DNA from: Deltaproteobacteria bacterium | GTDB taxonomy: Bacteria > Desulfobacterota > Binatia > UBA9968 | Length of the DNA: 40,413 nt | Direction: 5' to 3' | NCBI GenBank assembly: GCA_005879605.1 | Contig: VBKE01000010.1 | Span: 1 to 40,413, forward strand | Shown here: positions 21,718 through 33,919 of the stretch, one piece after another | How the letters are laid out: the number at the start of each line of letters is the position of its first letter | Numbering within the stretch: position 1 is the first letter of the stretch | Translations under genes and position numbers: made by a program | Notes under the pieces: generated by a model | Database searches by the model: none | What the model saw: only the letters and a program-made list of their open reading frames with translations | What the model was told of the DNA's origin: nothing

Positions 21718-23115
21718 TCACTTCGCTCCCCAGATTGGAAACCAGACGGGATCAACTAGGATATAGTCGCGATTGCGAACATAATCCAGAGCCTCGCGCA
21801 TCTGGCGCAGGGTCGCTTGCTCGAGGGTAATGACAAAGGGCAAGATCTCGCTGGGGTTTTCTTTGAGCCGGCAGCTCTGAGCCAAGGCGCGTAGCTCTTC
21901 CTCGCTGTGTCTTAGCTGCCAGATCTCTGAAATATTGACGCCCAGGCGGCCGAAGGTTTGGCCGATATCACCCACGATCCCGGCGCGGTCTTTCACAATG
22001 AATCGGAGATAGAAAGAACCGTCGATCTCATCTTCCGGTTGAACTTCCAGAGTTCCCGGCTGTACCAGACTTGGGAGACCGGCGAATCGCCCTTGTCCGC
22101 CGCGGCAGAGCTCGCAAACGTCCCCCAGGACAGCCACAGCGGTGGGGCCGCCGCCCGCCCCGGGACCGACGAGAACGTAATCGCAATCACGATCCCTACG
22201 CGCTCCACCGCTTTTCTTGCCTTTGAAACAAATGGCGTTGGTCGCGCCGTCGATGCCGGCGAGAAAATTTTCCCGCGGCAGCATGACGGGCGAGACAAAG
22301 ACTTGCACGACTTGACCCTGCCGTTTCGCCACCGCGAAATGCTTAATCGTGCTGGAACCGGTCCGTCCGGCATAACGGAAATCGACGGCGTGGATGTCTT
22401 CGATGCCTTTCCGCCAGGTGGTTCCAGGCTGCAGTTGGAGCCCAAAGGCCACGGCGCTCAGCAGCAGCAATTTGGCCTCGGCATCGCTACCGCTGACATC
22501 GGATGCGGGGTTGGTTTCGGCGTAACCTTTCTGCTGCGCTTCTTTGAGCGCCTCGGCGTAGGGCTTGCCGCTCTTTTCCATCTGCGACAGGATATAGTTG
22601 CAGGTACCGTTAACGATGCCAAAAACGGCCTCCGGCTCTTCCGCAGCAAAGCTCTCGCTCAGCGAGCGAATGATCGGAATGCCGCCGCCGACGCAAGCCT
22701 CGAAGCGCAGTTGCCGGCCGTACTTTTTCGCTGCGGCCCAAATTTCGTTGCCGAACGTGGCCAGAACCGCCTTATCCGAGGTAACGACAGATTTACCCTT
22801 CTCGAAGGCGCGCAGAATGTAGTCTCGAAAAATCGGCAGCTCAGCCTGGTCCTGAAATCCGAGAGTCTCGATAACAATCTCCACGCCGGGATCGTCGATG
22901 ACTTCCTCGGCCTTCGTTGCAAAGAGCGCCGAGCGTTTGGCAAACCATTTCTTGTGTTTGGGACTGCGGGTGAAGATTCTCCGGATCTCGAGCTCGAGAT
23001 CTTCCCCCAACTTGCCTCGACGGTCTTCAAAGATGATATCTTGAATCGCTTCGCCCACAACGCCGGAGCCAAGCAGCCCGAGACCGACTTTGCGGCGCGT
23101 ACTGGTTGATGCCAT
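21718..23115 (-). CDS. hom: Homoserine dehydrogenase with C-terminal ACT domain
   Basis: The 465-residue protein has the nucleotide-binding GLGLLGSGVVG at residues 11-21, the catalytic region GIVNGTCNYILSQM and DVSGSDAEAKLLLL, and an ACT domain at about 385-460 (FIVKDRAGIVGDIGQTFGRL). It reduces aspartate semialdehyde to homoserine, the branch point for threonine and methionine; the ACT domain is usually the threonine feedback site. A segment near residues 300-330 (KGKKSGGARRDRDCDYVLVG) is more basic than usual. It lies between a class I aminotransferase gene and the probable homoserine kinase, an arrangement typical of this pathway in Geobacter-like bacteria. Confidence 0.96.
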   Translation of the reverse strand: MASTSTRRKVGLGLLGSGVVGEAIQDIIFEDRRGKLGEDLELEIRRIFTRSPKHKKWFAKRSALFATKAEEVIDDPGVEIVIETLGFQDQAELPIFRDYILRAFEKGKSVVTSDKAVLATFGNEIWAAAKKYGRQLRFEACVGGGIPIIRSLSESFAAEEPEAVFGIVNGTCNYILSQMEKSGKPYAEALKEAQQKGYAETNPASDVSGSDAEAKLLLLSAVAFGLQLQPGTTWRKGIEDIHAVDFRYAGRTGSSTIKHFAVAKRQGQVVQVFVSPVMLPRENFLAGIDGATNAICFKGKKSGGARRDRDCDYVLVGPGAGGGPTAVAVLGDVCELCRGGQGRFAGLPSLVQPGTLEVQPEDEIDGSFYLRFIVKDRAGIVGDIGQTFGRLGVNISEIWQLRHSEEELRALAQSCRLKENPSEILPFVITLEQATLRQMREALDYVRNRDYILVDPVWFPIWGAK

Positions 23116-23277
23116 GGTCTGATCTAAACGGTTTTATTCATGACTAAGGGTACCCCTCGGGCAAGCCCTTCCGGTTGATGGCAATGAACTTGTGCCTTGA
23201 GGCGACATTTACGCCGCGGCTTTTCTCATCCGTCCGGGTAAAAGTTGGCTGGAAGAGCTTTCAAACCATAAAAAGCA

Positions 23278-24456
23278 TCAGTCCAATAGCTTGCCCAAGG
23301 CGCGCCTGATATTGCGCACCGCTTGTTTCGTTCGATGCTCATTCTCAATCAATGCGAAGCGGACGAACTCGTCGCCGAACTGGCCGAAACCGATGCCCGG
23401 TGAAACCGCAACCTTCGCTTCCTGAAGCAAAAACTTCGAGAATTCGACGGAGCCCATGGGCTTCGCGCGCTCCGGAATCTCAGCCCAGACGAACATCGTC
23501 CCCTTGGGCTTTTTGATTTTCCAGCCCGCGCGATCGAGGCCATCGACGAGGGAATCCCGCCGCTTTTGATACATCAAGCGGATGCTTTCCACGCAATCCT
23601 GCGGCCCTGTGAGCGCATGAATCGCCGCGATCTGAATCGGCTGAAAAATGCCGTAATCAAGATAACTCTTGATTCTCGCCAGCGCGTGAATGATGTCGCG
23701 ATTGCCGACGGCAAAGCCGACCCGCCAACCCGGCATGTTATAGCTCTTGGAAAGCGAAAAGAACTCCACCCCAAGCTCTTTGGCGCCGGGCACCTGAAGA
23801 AAGCTGGGCGCCTGATAACCGTCGAAAGTAAGATCGGCGTACGCCAGGTCGTGAACGACGATCAGTTCGTGCTCTCGCGCGAATCGAACGATCCGCTCGA
23901 AGAAATCCAGCTCGACAACTTCCGTGGTGGGATTATGCGGAAAACTGATAATGAGCAGCTTGGGCTTCGGCCAGCTCTGTCGGACCGCCGCTTCGAGACC
24001 ACCCAAAAAAGACTCACTGGTGGTGAGCGGAATACAACGCAAATCACCGCCGGCCAAAACGACGGCATACTGATGAATAGGATAGGTTGGACTAGGACAA
24101 AGAACCACGTCGCCGGGGTCCACGATCGCCCATGCGAGATGCGATATCCCTTCTTTCGCGCCGATGGTGACGATCGCCTCCGCATCCGGATCGATGTCTA
24201 CTTGATAGCGCCGCTTGTACCAATCCGAAATGGCAACCCGAAGCCTATAGATCCCTCGAGAAACGGAATAACGATGGTTTTGCGGTTTACTGGCCGCTTC
24301 GACTAATTTGGCAACGACATGAGGCGGCGTCGGCAAATCAGGATTGCCCATCCCAAAATCGACGATGTCTTCACCCCGGTGGCGCGCCGCCATTTTCAGG
24401 CCGTCAATAATGCTGAACACGTAAGGCGGCAGTCTTTTGATCCGCTGAAACTCCAC
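23278..24456 (-). CDS. Class I/II PLP-dependent aminotransferase (AlaC/LL-DAP aminotransferase-like)
   Basis: The 392-residue protein has the fold-type I signature: [14 protein letters not shown] at the N-terminus, the phosphate and ring contacts in [10 protein letters not shown] and [13 protein letters not shown], and the PLP lysine Lys237 in [14 protein letters not shown]. It resembles the YfdZ/AlaC and DapL-like group that makes alanine, LL-diaminopimelate or aspartate-family amino acids. It heads the operon with homoserine dehydrogenase 162 bases downstream, so aspartate formation or a related step in threonine/methionine synthesis is a reasonable guess. The exact amino donor cannot be read from sequence. 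Confidence 0.92.
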   Translation of the reverse strand: MEFQRIKRLPPYVFSIIDGLKMAARHRGEDIVDFGMGNPDLPTPPHVVAKLVEAASKPQNHRYSVSRGIYRLRVAISDWYKRRYQVDIDPDAEAIVTIGAKEGISHLAWAIVDPGDVVLCPSPTYPIHQYAVVLAGGDLRCIPLTTSESFLGGLEAAVRQSWPKPKLLIISFPHNPTTEVVELDFFERIVRFAREHELIVVHDLAYADLTFDGYQAPSFLQVPGAKELGVEFFSLSKSYNMPGWRVGFAVGNRDIIHALARIKSYLDYGIFQPIQIAAIHALTGPQDCVESIRLMYQKRRDSLVDGLDRAGWKIKKPKGTMFVWAEIPERAKPMGSVEFSKFLLQEAKVAVSPGIGFGQFGDEFVRFALIENEHRTKQAVRNIRRALGKLLD

Positions 24457-24487
24457 TGCTTTTTACCTCAGGCTTTCTGAAACAACC

Positions 24488-24620
24488 ATGTTAACCGCTT
24501 TTTATAAGCTATCGTCACCCTGCCTGCAACTCAGAAGGGAATGCGACGCGTTCGCGGTTATGCCAAACCAAATTCACGCTATCATTGTTTTGGTAGAGGC
24601 AACCTCCTGTGGTTGCTCCC
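24488..24620 (+). pseudogene. Remnant of a REP-associated (Y1/IS200-type) transposase
   Basis: The frame contains CDAFAVMPNQIHAIIVLVE, which matches the well-known VMPNHIHGII region around the HUH motif of Y1 transposases. Here the first His of HUH is Gln, only about 40 residues remain, and the frame runs into the antisense of recG. It is thus a dead fragment between the aminotransferase start and the recG end. Confidence 0.5.
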
Positions 24621-26828
24621 TTATCCCACCGCGCCCAACTCCAGACGCTGGCCCCAACGATGCAGTAATATCTCTCTCATCACCGCCGCTTCCCCGCTTC
24701 TGAGTTCCGGATCATCGGCAAGCCAGGCGTGGGCCTCTTTGCGCGCCTCGATCAGGAGTTGAGCATCGCGGGCGAGATTCACGAGCCTAAAATCGCCCAA
24801 TCCCGATTGCCGCGTTCCCAAGAACTCTCCGGGACCGCGTAACGACAAATCAGCCTCGGCGATCTTGAAGCCATCATGTTCCTGTTCCATCACGCGGAGC
24901 CTTTGCTCCGCAACCGCATTCCTCGGAGCGCGATTAACGAGCAAGCAATAACCGGGCGCATTGCCGCGACCTACCCGGCCGCGCAGCTGATGCAATTGCG
25001 AGAGGCCGAAGCGCTCGGCATGTTCGACGACCATCACGGTGGCATTCGGAATGTCGATGCCGACTTCGATGACCGTAGTCGCGACCAGAACCCCCATCTC
25101 CCCGTCCCGGAAACGGCGCATCACCTCGTCGCGCTCCGCCGCCGCCATGCGGCCATGGACCAGAGCGACGCCGAAATCCTTGAACACGCTTTGGCGCATT
25201 TTTTCCGCCATCTGAGTCGCGTCGCGCACCTGTTGCAGCTGCTCGGAGGCTTCCACCAAGGGGTAGACGACAAACGCCTGATGGCCCTTACGCAGTTCAT
25301 TGACGACGAGTTGGTAAACCGCTTTGCGTTCGTGCTCGCGATAGACCTTGGTCTTTACCGGCACCCGGCCCGGTGGCATTTCGTCCAGGAACGACACCTC
25401 CATGTCACCGTACAGAACCATGGCGAGGCTGCGTGGAATCGGCGTTGCGCTCATGAGCAGCATATGGGGTTGCCGAGCCGCAGGCGCTGAGGCGAAGCCT
25501 GGCGACGTCAGACGTTGCAGTGAAAGTCGCTGCAGGACGCCGAACCGATGCTGCTCGTCGACAACTCCCAGCCCCATTTGAGGAATCTGAACTCCTTCCT
25601 GAATGAGCGCGTGGGTGCCGACGATCAACTGGATCTCGCCGCGGCCGATGCGGTCTAAAATTGATTTTCGCTCTTTGGCCGGCTGCGACGCCGTCAAAAG
25701 CGCCGCATTGATTCCTAAGGCATTACTGAAACGATTCACGCTCCGGTAATGCTGTTCGGCGAGCAGCTCCGTCGGCGCCATCCAAACCGCTTGGTAGCCG
25801 TTCTCAATGGCGCGCAGAGAGGCGAACCAAGCGACCATGGTTTTGCCCGAACCGACGTCTCCCTGCATCAGGCGCTGCATCGCGCGGGAAGATTCCATGT
25901 CTTTGTAGATTTCCCCCAGTACCCGAATTTGCGCCCGGGTGAGCGTGAACGGCAGCAATCCCTCCATCGCGGCAGCCAGATCTTTGCTCTGCCGGGTGAG
26001 GATAGCGCCCTCGCTTGTGCTGCGTGATTTTTTTCTCAGCCCTAAGCCAAGTTGGAGATAGAAAAGCTCGTCGAAGAGGATCGAGCGGTGCGCCGCGGAA
26101 GAACCGTCGTTCAATGCTGACGGATCGGTCTGGGCATCAGGTTGATGCAACTGCGCCAACGCTTGCGTCAGACTTATCAGACCCTGCCGTTTCATGGTCG
26201 GCGGAGGCAAATAGCTGGGAATAAGCGAGCCGTATTCGGCCAAAGCGTGGCCGATCCATTTTCGCATCAGGCTGAGCGATAGCCCGCCTGGGCGTAGATA
26301 AACCGGGAGAATTTTTTGCAGCTCCTGATCGCCGTCGGGTTCCAGCACCTCGAATTCGGGATGGGCAATTTGATGCAGGACTCCCCTGCCAGCTTCCACC
26401 TTGCCGTGAACCAACAGGCGCTGGCCTTTAGAGAGTCCTTCGATGAGGTATGTCGGCGCGCGGTACCAGATCAAACTGATGATTGCGGTGTCATCTCGCA
26501 GATGTCCGGACAATAACTGCGAGCGCCGGCGCGGCACGTATTTTTTCTGCAAATTGATCAGGGTTCCGACGAAACTTTCATGACAGCCCGGGACGGCGTC
26601 GCGGATCTTCTTGATCTGTCGCCGGTCTTCGTAGCGAAACGGCAGGTGGTAAAGGAGATCCTCGACGGTTTTTAATCCTATGCTTTCGAGCTGCGCCGCT
26701 CGCTTTGGTCCGACGCCTTTGACAAAACGAATCGGGCTTTGGAGAAGCTTCAAAGATTCTCGGACGGAAGGCGCCTTTGGAGCTTGAGGTCGTATTCTGG
26801 TGTCGATGTTCGGGTTGGAAAGCGGCAT
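24621..26828 (-). CDS. recG: ATP-dependent DNA helicase RecG
   Basis: The 735-residue protein has the RecG order. An N-terminal wedge/OB region (about 30-230) contains FVKGVGPKRAAQLESIGLKTVEDLL. The helicase core follows, with Walker A GDVGSGKT and the DEQH box (VVDEQHRFGV), the TTVIEVGIDIPNATVMV motif and the Q-L-R-G-R-V-G-R motif VI. RecG rewinds stalled replication forks and Holliday junctions. I chose the ATG at 26828, seven bases after the carB stop; the open frame to 27011 lies within carB. There is no strong ribosome binding site, so it may rely on coupling to carB. Its place at the end of the pyrimidine operon has no obvious functional reason. Confidence 0.95.
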   Translation of the reverse strand: MPLSNPNIDTRIRPQAPKAPSVRESLKLLQSPIRFVKGVGPKRAAQLESIGLKTVEDLLYHLPFRYEDRRQIKKIRDAVPGCHESFVGTLINLQKKYVPRRRSQLLSGHLRDDTAIISLIWYRAPTYLIEGLSKGQRLLVHGKVEAGRGVLHQIAHPEFEVLEPDGDQELQKILPVYLRPGGLSLSLMRKWIGHALAEYGSLIPSYLPPPTMKRQGLISLTQALAQLHQPDAQTDPSALNDGSSAAHRSILFDELFYLQLGLGLRKKSRSTSEGAILTRQSKDLAAAMEGLLPFTLTRAQIRVLGEIYKDMESSRAMQRLMQGDVGSGKTMVAWFASLRAIENGYQAVWMAPTELLAEQHYRSVNRFSNALGINAALLTASQPAKERKSILDRIGRGEIQLIVGTHALIQEGVQIPQMGLGVVDEQHRFGVLQRLSLQRLTSPGFASAPAARQPHMLLMSATPIPRSLAMVLYGDMEVSFLDEMPPGRVPVKTKVYREHERKAVYQLVVNELRKGHQAFVVYPLVEASEQLQQVRDATQMAEKMRQSVFKDFGVALVHGRMAAAERDEVMRRFRDGEMGVLVATTVIEVGIDIPNATVMVVEHAERFGLSQLHQLRGRVGRGNAPGYCLLVNRAPRNAVAEQRLRVMEQEHDGFKIAEADLSLRGPGEFLGTRQSGLGDFRLVNLARDAQLLIEARKEAHAWLADDPELRSGEAAVMREILLHRWGQRLELGAVG

Positions 26829-26835
26829 GAAAACA

Positions 26836-30075
<3,240 letters not shown>

Positions 30076-30087
30076 GGCGATCGGTGG

Positions 30088-31272
30088 TTAACCTCGGTGT
30101 TGCGCCATCATGTCGATGAATCGACGGAAAAGATAGTTTGCATCATGCGGGCCCGGCGACGATTCGGGATGGTATTGAACCGAAAAAATCGGCAGCTCGC
30201 GATGAGCTAACCCTTCGACGGTGTTGTCGTTGAGGTTCAGATGCGTGACTTCTACCGCGCCCTTGAGAGAGTCGGCGTCGACGGCGAAGCCGTGATTCTG
30301 CGCGGTGATCTCCACCTTTCGGGTGGTCAAATCCATCACCGGCTGGTTTCCGCCGTGATGGCCGAACTTGAGCTTGTAGGTCTTCCCGCCCAAAGCGAGC
30401 CCCATGATCTGGTGGCCGAGACAAATTCCGAAGATCGGTTTCTTGCCGATGAGGCTCTCTACGTTCTCCTTGGCATAAGGAACCGCATCGGGATCGCCGG
30501 GACCATTGGAGAGAAAGATCCCGTCAGGATTCATGGCCAAGACATCTTCGGCGGGCGCGCCGGCGGGAACGACTCTTACTCGGCAACCCGACTCGGCGAG
30601 GTTTCGTAGAATGTTGTATTTGATACCGTAATCGTAGGCGACGACGAAATAGGCCGGGGATGTAAAAGTAGCGCCTTTCGTGCTTCGGCGCTTCGACTTC
30701 GGTTCGTCCCGTTTCTTATATCCCCCCTTTAATTCCCACTTGCCTTCATTCCAATCGTACGCCTGCGAGCAAGTCACGTTCTGCACTAAGTCTCGGCCGA
30801 CGAGTCCTGGAGAAGCCTTGGCTCTTGCGATCGCAACGCCGGGATTCGATTCGATCGTCGTGATGATGCCTTCCTGGGCACCATAGTCGCGCAGATGGCG
30901 CACCAATGAGCGCGTGTCGATACCTTCGATGCCCACGATTGCATGCTCGCGCATGTATTCGTGGAGCGCTTGGGTCGCGCGCCAGTTGCTCGGCGTCGGC
31001 GTATATTCTTTTACGATAAAACCTTTCATGAAAGGCTTTTTTGACTCCACATCCTCGGGATTCACGCCCACGTTGCCGATCTGCGGATAGGTCATAGTGA
31101 CCAACTGTCCGTCGTAAGAAGGGTCCGTCAGGATCTCCTGATAGCCGGTCATGCTGGTGTTAAAAACCACCTCACCGACCGCTTCACCTTCGGCGCCAAA
31201 GGAGATCCCCCGGTAAGTGCGCCCGTCGGCCAGCGCGAGTAACGCTTTCTTCCGTACCATTCCACCTGCCAT
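30088..31272 (-). CDS. carA: Carbamoyl-phosphate synthase small (glutaminase) subunit
   Basis: The 394-residue protein has the catalytic triad of class I glutamine amidotransferases: Cys284 in [11 protein letters not shown], and His368 and Glu370 in [11 protein letters not shown]. It starts with the CarA-typical [17 protein letters not shown]. It supplies ammonia to CarB. A basic 15-residue stretch (about 186-201, [15 protein letters not shown]) between the N-terminal and amidotransferase domains is an unusual insertion. Two starts are possible, ATG 31272 and ATG 31260; the first lies one base after the pyrB fusion stop. The gene is part of the pyr operon. Confidence 0.97.
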   Translation of the reverse strand: MAGGMVRKKALLALADGRTYRGISFGAEGEAVGEVVFNTSMTGYQEILTDPSYDGQLVTMTYPQIGNVGVNPEDVESKKPFMKGFIVKEYTPTPSNWRATQALHEYMREHAIVGIEGIDTRSLVRHLRDYGAQEGIITTIESNPGVAIARAKASPGLVGRDLVQNVTCSQAYDWNEGKWELKGGYKKRDEPKSKRRSTKGATFTSPAYFVVAYDYGIKYNILRNLAESGCRVRVVPAGAPAEDVLAMNPDGIFLSNGPGDPDAVPYAKENVESLIGKKPIFGICLGHQIMGLALGGKTYKLKFGHHGGNQPVMDLTTRKVEITAQNHGFAVDADSLKGAVEVTHLNLNDNTVEGLAHRELPIFSVQYHPESSPGPHDANYLFRRFIDMMAQHRG

Positions 31273-31273
31273 T

Positions 31274-33187
31274 TTACGCCTCGGTCGGACCGATGATGGA
31301 ATAGATCACGACTTTGTCCTCTTCGTCGTGTTCTACTTCGCGCAGTTTGACCCGTACCCGCTCCCGCTCGGAGCTGGGTATGTGTTTGCCGACGTAGTTC
31401 GGTTTTAAAGGAACTTCGCGATGGCCGCGATCGATCAGCACGGCGAGCCGGACCGACTGCGGTCGGCCGGATCGAAAAATAATACTTAAGGCGCTGTTAA
31501 CCGTTCTCCCCGTGTAGATAACGTCGTCCACCAAGATGATGGTTCGGTCCTTCAAGACCATGGGAGCCATCTCGGCATCTGCCGGGGCGATTCTCCTAAT
31601 CTCCTCTCCTGAGCCATAAATCTCGACTTCACCGACTTCAGGTTTGCGCTTTTGCCTCTCTTCGAGTTCTGCGGCGATCCGTTGCGCCAGATAGGAACCT
31701 TTTGAGCGAATTCCCAAAATCAGCAAGCGATCGAGGTCGCTACAGTCGCGCGCTATTTGCTGGCTCAATTCTCTCACCCCGGCGAGAATTTCCACGTCGT
31801 CCATGATGGTTCTTTGCGGCCCGCTCTTGTAAGGCTCGTAACCTAATTCTTCGGCCTCTTTGATCGAATTAAAAATCGCCAGTTCATGTTTCTTCAGCCA
31901 GTCTTTTAAGGTGTCCGCCAAGCTGATGTCGTAAGCGCAATAGCGCTTCGATTTAGCGTGCCCGATCAATTGTACTTTGAAACGGTGATCGCAGTAACTG
32001 CAGCGAAGCAAAAGCGCGGCTCCCGGGCCATTCGAGAGAACCTCGAACTTCTTTGTCGCGGAGCCGGGTTCCGTCACAGTAATACAATTGGCGTTCGAAC
32101 ATTGCGGCCCGAAGGGATCCGGACTTTGAAACCACTGAACGGTTTTTTTGGCGGGCTTCGCTTTGCCGTCCATTCGATCAAACACAAACTTCAGGAGAGC
32201 CATCCGGACCGGCACTCCGTAGGCCGCTTGTTTGAAATAGATGCCTCGGCGGTCTTTATCGACTTCAGGCGATAGCTCATCGACACGCGGCAGCGGATGC
32301 ATCACCACGGTGTCTTTGAATCGCTGCTTCCGAAGAAAGTCGGCACCGATGGTCGGATAACTGCCGCCGGTGGTTCCTTCTTTCATCCGTTCTTTTTGCT
32401 TGCGCGTCATATAAAAGGCATCGTAGCGCAACCCCGAGACCATCGTTGCCAATTGGGACTGGACGGCGGAGTCCATTTGAGTAAAAAGCGCCAACTGATG
32501 GGGTTGCTTCGGCGTCAGGTAAAGCGCGTCCGTTTCCGTTACGACCGCTCTCAAATCATCGGAGGCAACCGGCGCCAGGCTATATTGGTATTCCCTTTGG
32601 AGCCGTTCGATCACGTATTGCGGCAGCTCCATGCCATTCGCCGCCAAGGTGACGACATTGGCGCCAAAACGAGCGAGGGCATAGACCAACGAGTGGATTG
32701 TTCTACCGTTTTTAAGGTCGCCGCAAATTACGACGGTTAATCCCTTCAGGTCGCCTTTTTCCTTCTTCAGAGTATAGAGATCGCAGAGGGTTTGTGTCGG
32801 GTGTTCGTGGCTCCCGTCACCGGCGTTGATCATTGGAACGTCTGCATGTTCCGCCATCGCTTGCACGGCTCCGTCCCAATGGTGCCGCACGACCAGCACA
32901 TCGGCATAGCTGGAAACCACCTTTGCTGTGTCGGCAACAGTTTCACCCTTAGCCGTCGAGGAAGATTTCATGTCGGAACAACTGACGACCGAGCCGCCCA
33001 GCCGTTGCATCGCCGACTCGAAGGACAACCGAGTGCGCGTGCTCGGTTCGTAAAAGAGAGTGGCCATGATTCTTCCGGCCGCGACTTTGTCGGCTCGCAG
33101 TTGGTGGGTGGAATCGGCCAGCTCAAAGATCTGCTCGATTTCGTCATTGGTCAGATCGGCGATGGAGATGATATTGCGCCAAATCAC
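31274..33187 (-). CDS. pyrB: Fused aspartate carbamoyltransferase - PyrI-type zinc domain - PyrR-type domain
   Basis: This 637-residue protein joins three parts. Residues 1-345 are a complete PyrB: STRTR at 49-53, HPTQ at 129-132, MTRKQKERM at 260-269 and HPLPR at 297-301. Residues 357-405 match the zinc domain of the regulatory chain PyrI, with Cys363-x4-Cys368 ([13 protein letters not shown]) and Cys396-x2-Cys399 (RCSYCDHRF); PyrI's nucleotide-binding allosteric domain is absent. Residues 460-637 are a PyrR/uracil-phosphoribosyltransferase-type domain, with [20 protein letters not shown] at 488-507 and the PRPP loop [10 protein letters not shown] at 553-562. The 405-460 linker is unassigned. 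It makes carbamoyl aspartate; the added domains suggest a new way to sense pyrimidines. It lies between pyrR and carA, with no pyrC. Confidence 0.93.
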   Translation of the reverse strand: MIWRNIISIADLTNDEIEQIFELADSTHQLRADKVAAGRIMATLFYEPSTRTRLSFESAMQRLGGSVVSCSDMKSSSTAKGETVADTAKVVSSYADVLVVRHHWDGAVQAMAEHADVPMINAGDGSHEHPTQTLCDLYTLKKEKGDLKGLTVVICGDLKNGRTIHSLVYALARFGANVVTLAANGMELPQYVIERLQREYQYSLAPVASDDLRAVVTETDALYLTPKQPHQLALFTQMDSAVQSQLATMVSGLRYDAFYMTRKQKERMKEGTTGGSYPTIGADFLRKQRFKDTVVMHPLPRVDELSPEVDKDRRGIYFKQAAYGVPVRMALLKFVFDRMDGKAKPAKKTVQWFQSPDPFGPQCSNANCITVTEPGSATKKFEVLSNGPGAALLLRCSYCDHRFKVQLIGHAKSKRYCAYDISLADTLKDWLKKHELAIFNSIKEAEELGYEPYKSGPQRTIMDDVEILAGVRELSQQIARDCSDLDRLLILGIRSKGSYLAQRIAAELEERQKRKPEVGEVEIYGSGEEIRRIAPADAEMAPMVLKDRTIILVDDVIYTGRTVNSALSIIFRSGRPQSVRLAVLIDRGHREVPLKPNYVGKHIPSSERERVRVKLREVEHDEEDKVVIYSIIGPTEA

Positions 33188-33200
33188 GGTTTTCCTCTCG

Positions 33201-33758
33201 TCAGCCCGCGGAACGCGCCCGCCAGGCGGTTAGAGTGACCTGGTCGACGCCATCCGATTCCTCGAGCATGACGTTGATCCTCTCGTCTTCGCCGGCATCG
33301 ACATTTTTTCCGATAATATCCGCTCGGATGGGAAGCTCTCGCGCCCCTCGATCCACCAACGCGGCGACCAGAATTTTCTTTGGCTGTCCGAGCCGCGACA
33401 CGGCCTCCATCGCTGCGCGAATCGTCCGGCCGCGAAAGATGACGTCATCGACTAGAATCACCGACTTGTCATCCACCGAGACCGGAATTTCGGAGGGCAA
33501 CATTTTTTGGCCCGGCGCCTCAGAGGGGCGATCATCACGATACAAAGTCACATCGACGACCCCGACCGAGGCGTCTACGCCCGTGATGGCGTGAATTTTT
33601 CGCGCGATGCGACGAGCCAGATAGACGCCTCGGGATCGGATGCCGATCAATGCCAGATCACTTGAACCCGCTGTCTTCTCAACGGCCTCGTGCGCCATTC
33701 GAGTGATGGTTCTACCCAGTTCGTCCTTGTCGAATAGAATTTGTTTTTCGTCGTTCAT
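33201..33758 (-). CDS. pyrR: PyrR, pyr operon attenuation regulator / uracil phosphoribosyltransferase
   Basis: The 185-residue protein is a standard PyrR: FDKDELGRTITRMAHEAVEK, then LALIGIRSRGVYLARRIARK, TLYRDD and the PRPP loop ILVDDVIFRGRT (101-112). In the loop Arg109 replaces the usual Thr, which may weaken phosphoribosyltransferase activity. PyrR binds uridine nucleotides and a leader-RNA hairpin and so switches on a terminator. The ATG at 33758 sits directly after the T-run of the leader terminator, whose 3' arm also holds the only ribosome binding site (GAGGGGG). The frame open to 33785 would start inside that terminator. It is the first gene of the pyr operon. Confidence 0.95.
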   Translation of the reverse strand: MNDEKQILFDKDELGRTITRMAHEAVEKTAGSSDLALIGIRSRGVYLARRIARKIHAITGVDASVGVVDVTLYRDDRPSEAPGQKMLPSEIPVSVDDKSVILVDDVIFRGRTIRAAMEAVSRLGQPKKILVAALVDRGARELPIRADIIGKNVDAGEDERINVMLEESDGVDQVTLTAWRARSAG

Positions 33759-33759
33759 A

Positions 33760-33796
33760 GAAAAAAAAGACCCCCTCGGCGTCACCGAGAGGGTCT
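33760..33796 (-). terminator. Attenuator (intrinsic terminator) of the pyr operon leader
   Basis: On the minus strand AGACCC and GGGTCT, then CTCGG-type inner pairs with one mismatch and a five-base loop, form a strong stem (33796-33768), followed by eight T residues and then the pyrR ATG. A terminator placed before the first gene can only be regulatory. Its 5' arm (ACCCT) can instead pair with AGGGT just after the PyrR-binding hairpin, giving an antiterminator. Its 3' arm also hides the ribosome binding site. Confidence 0.85.
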
Positions 33797-33837
33797 GATT
33801 GAATAAGCCTGCGATAAAGTTTTTTCGTTCATGCTAC

Positions 33838-33870
33838 CCTTTTCCGATCTCACAGGATCGGATTAAAAGG
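33838..33870 (-). promoter_or_regulatory. PyrR-binding RNA hairpin
   Basis: The leader RNA can form lower stem CCUUUU/AAAAGG, a three-base 5' bulge AAU, upper stem CCGAUC/GAUCGG and the hexaloop CUGUGA. This is the architecture of the Bacillus PyrR-binding anti-antiterminator, whose loop consensus is CNGNGA within UCCNGNGAG. It lies between the promoter and the terminator of the pyr operon. Confidence 0.8.
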
Positions 33871-33878
33871 ACTGATGC

Positions 33879-33907
33879 TTTTTAACGCGTGAACGGATGA
33901 AAGTCAA
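33879..33907 (-). promoter_or_regulatory. Promoter of the pyr operon
   Basis: TTGACT (33907-33902, minus strand) and TAAAAA (33884-33879) are separated by 17 bases. Transcription would begin near 33872, just before the PyrR-binding hairpin, leaving a leader of about 115 bases. It lies just past the stop of the phosphodiesterase gene at 33920. Confidence 0.6.
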
Positions 33908-33919
33908 CTATTATGTAAT

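Noticed and set aside
21958..23109. Plus-strand 383-codon open frame opposite hom
   Set aside because: Antisense shadow of homoserine dehydrogenase, with no recognisable protein features.
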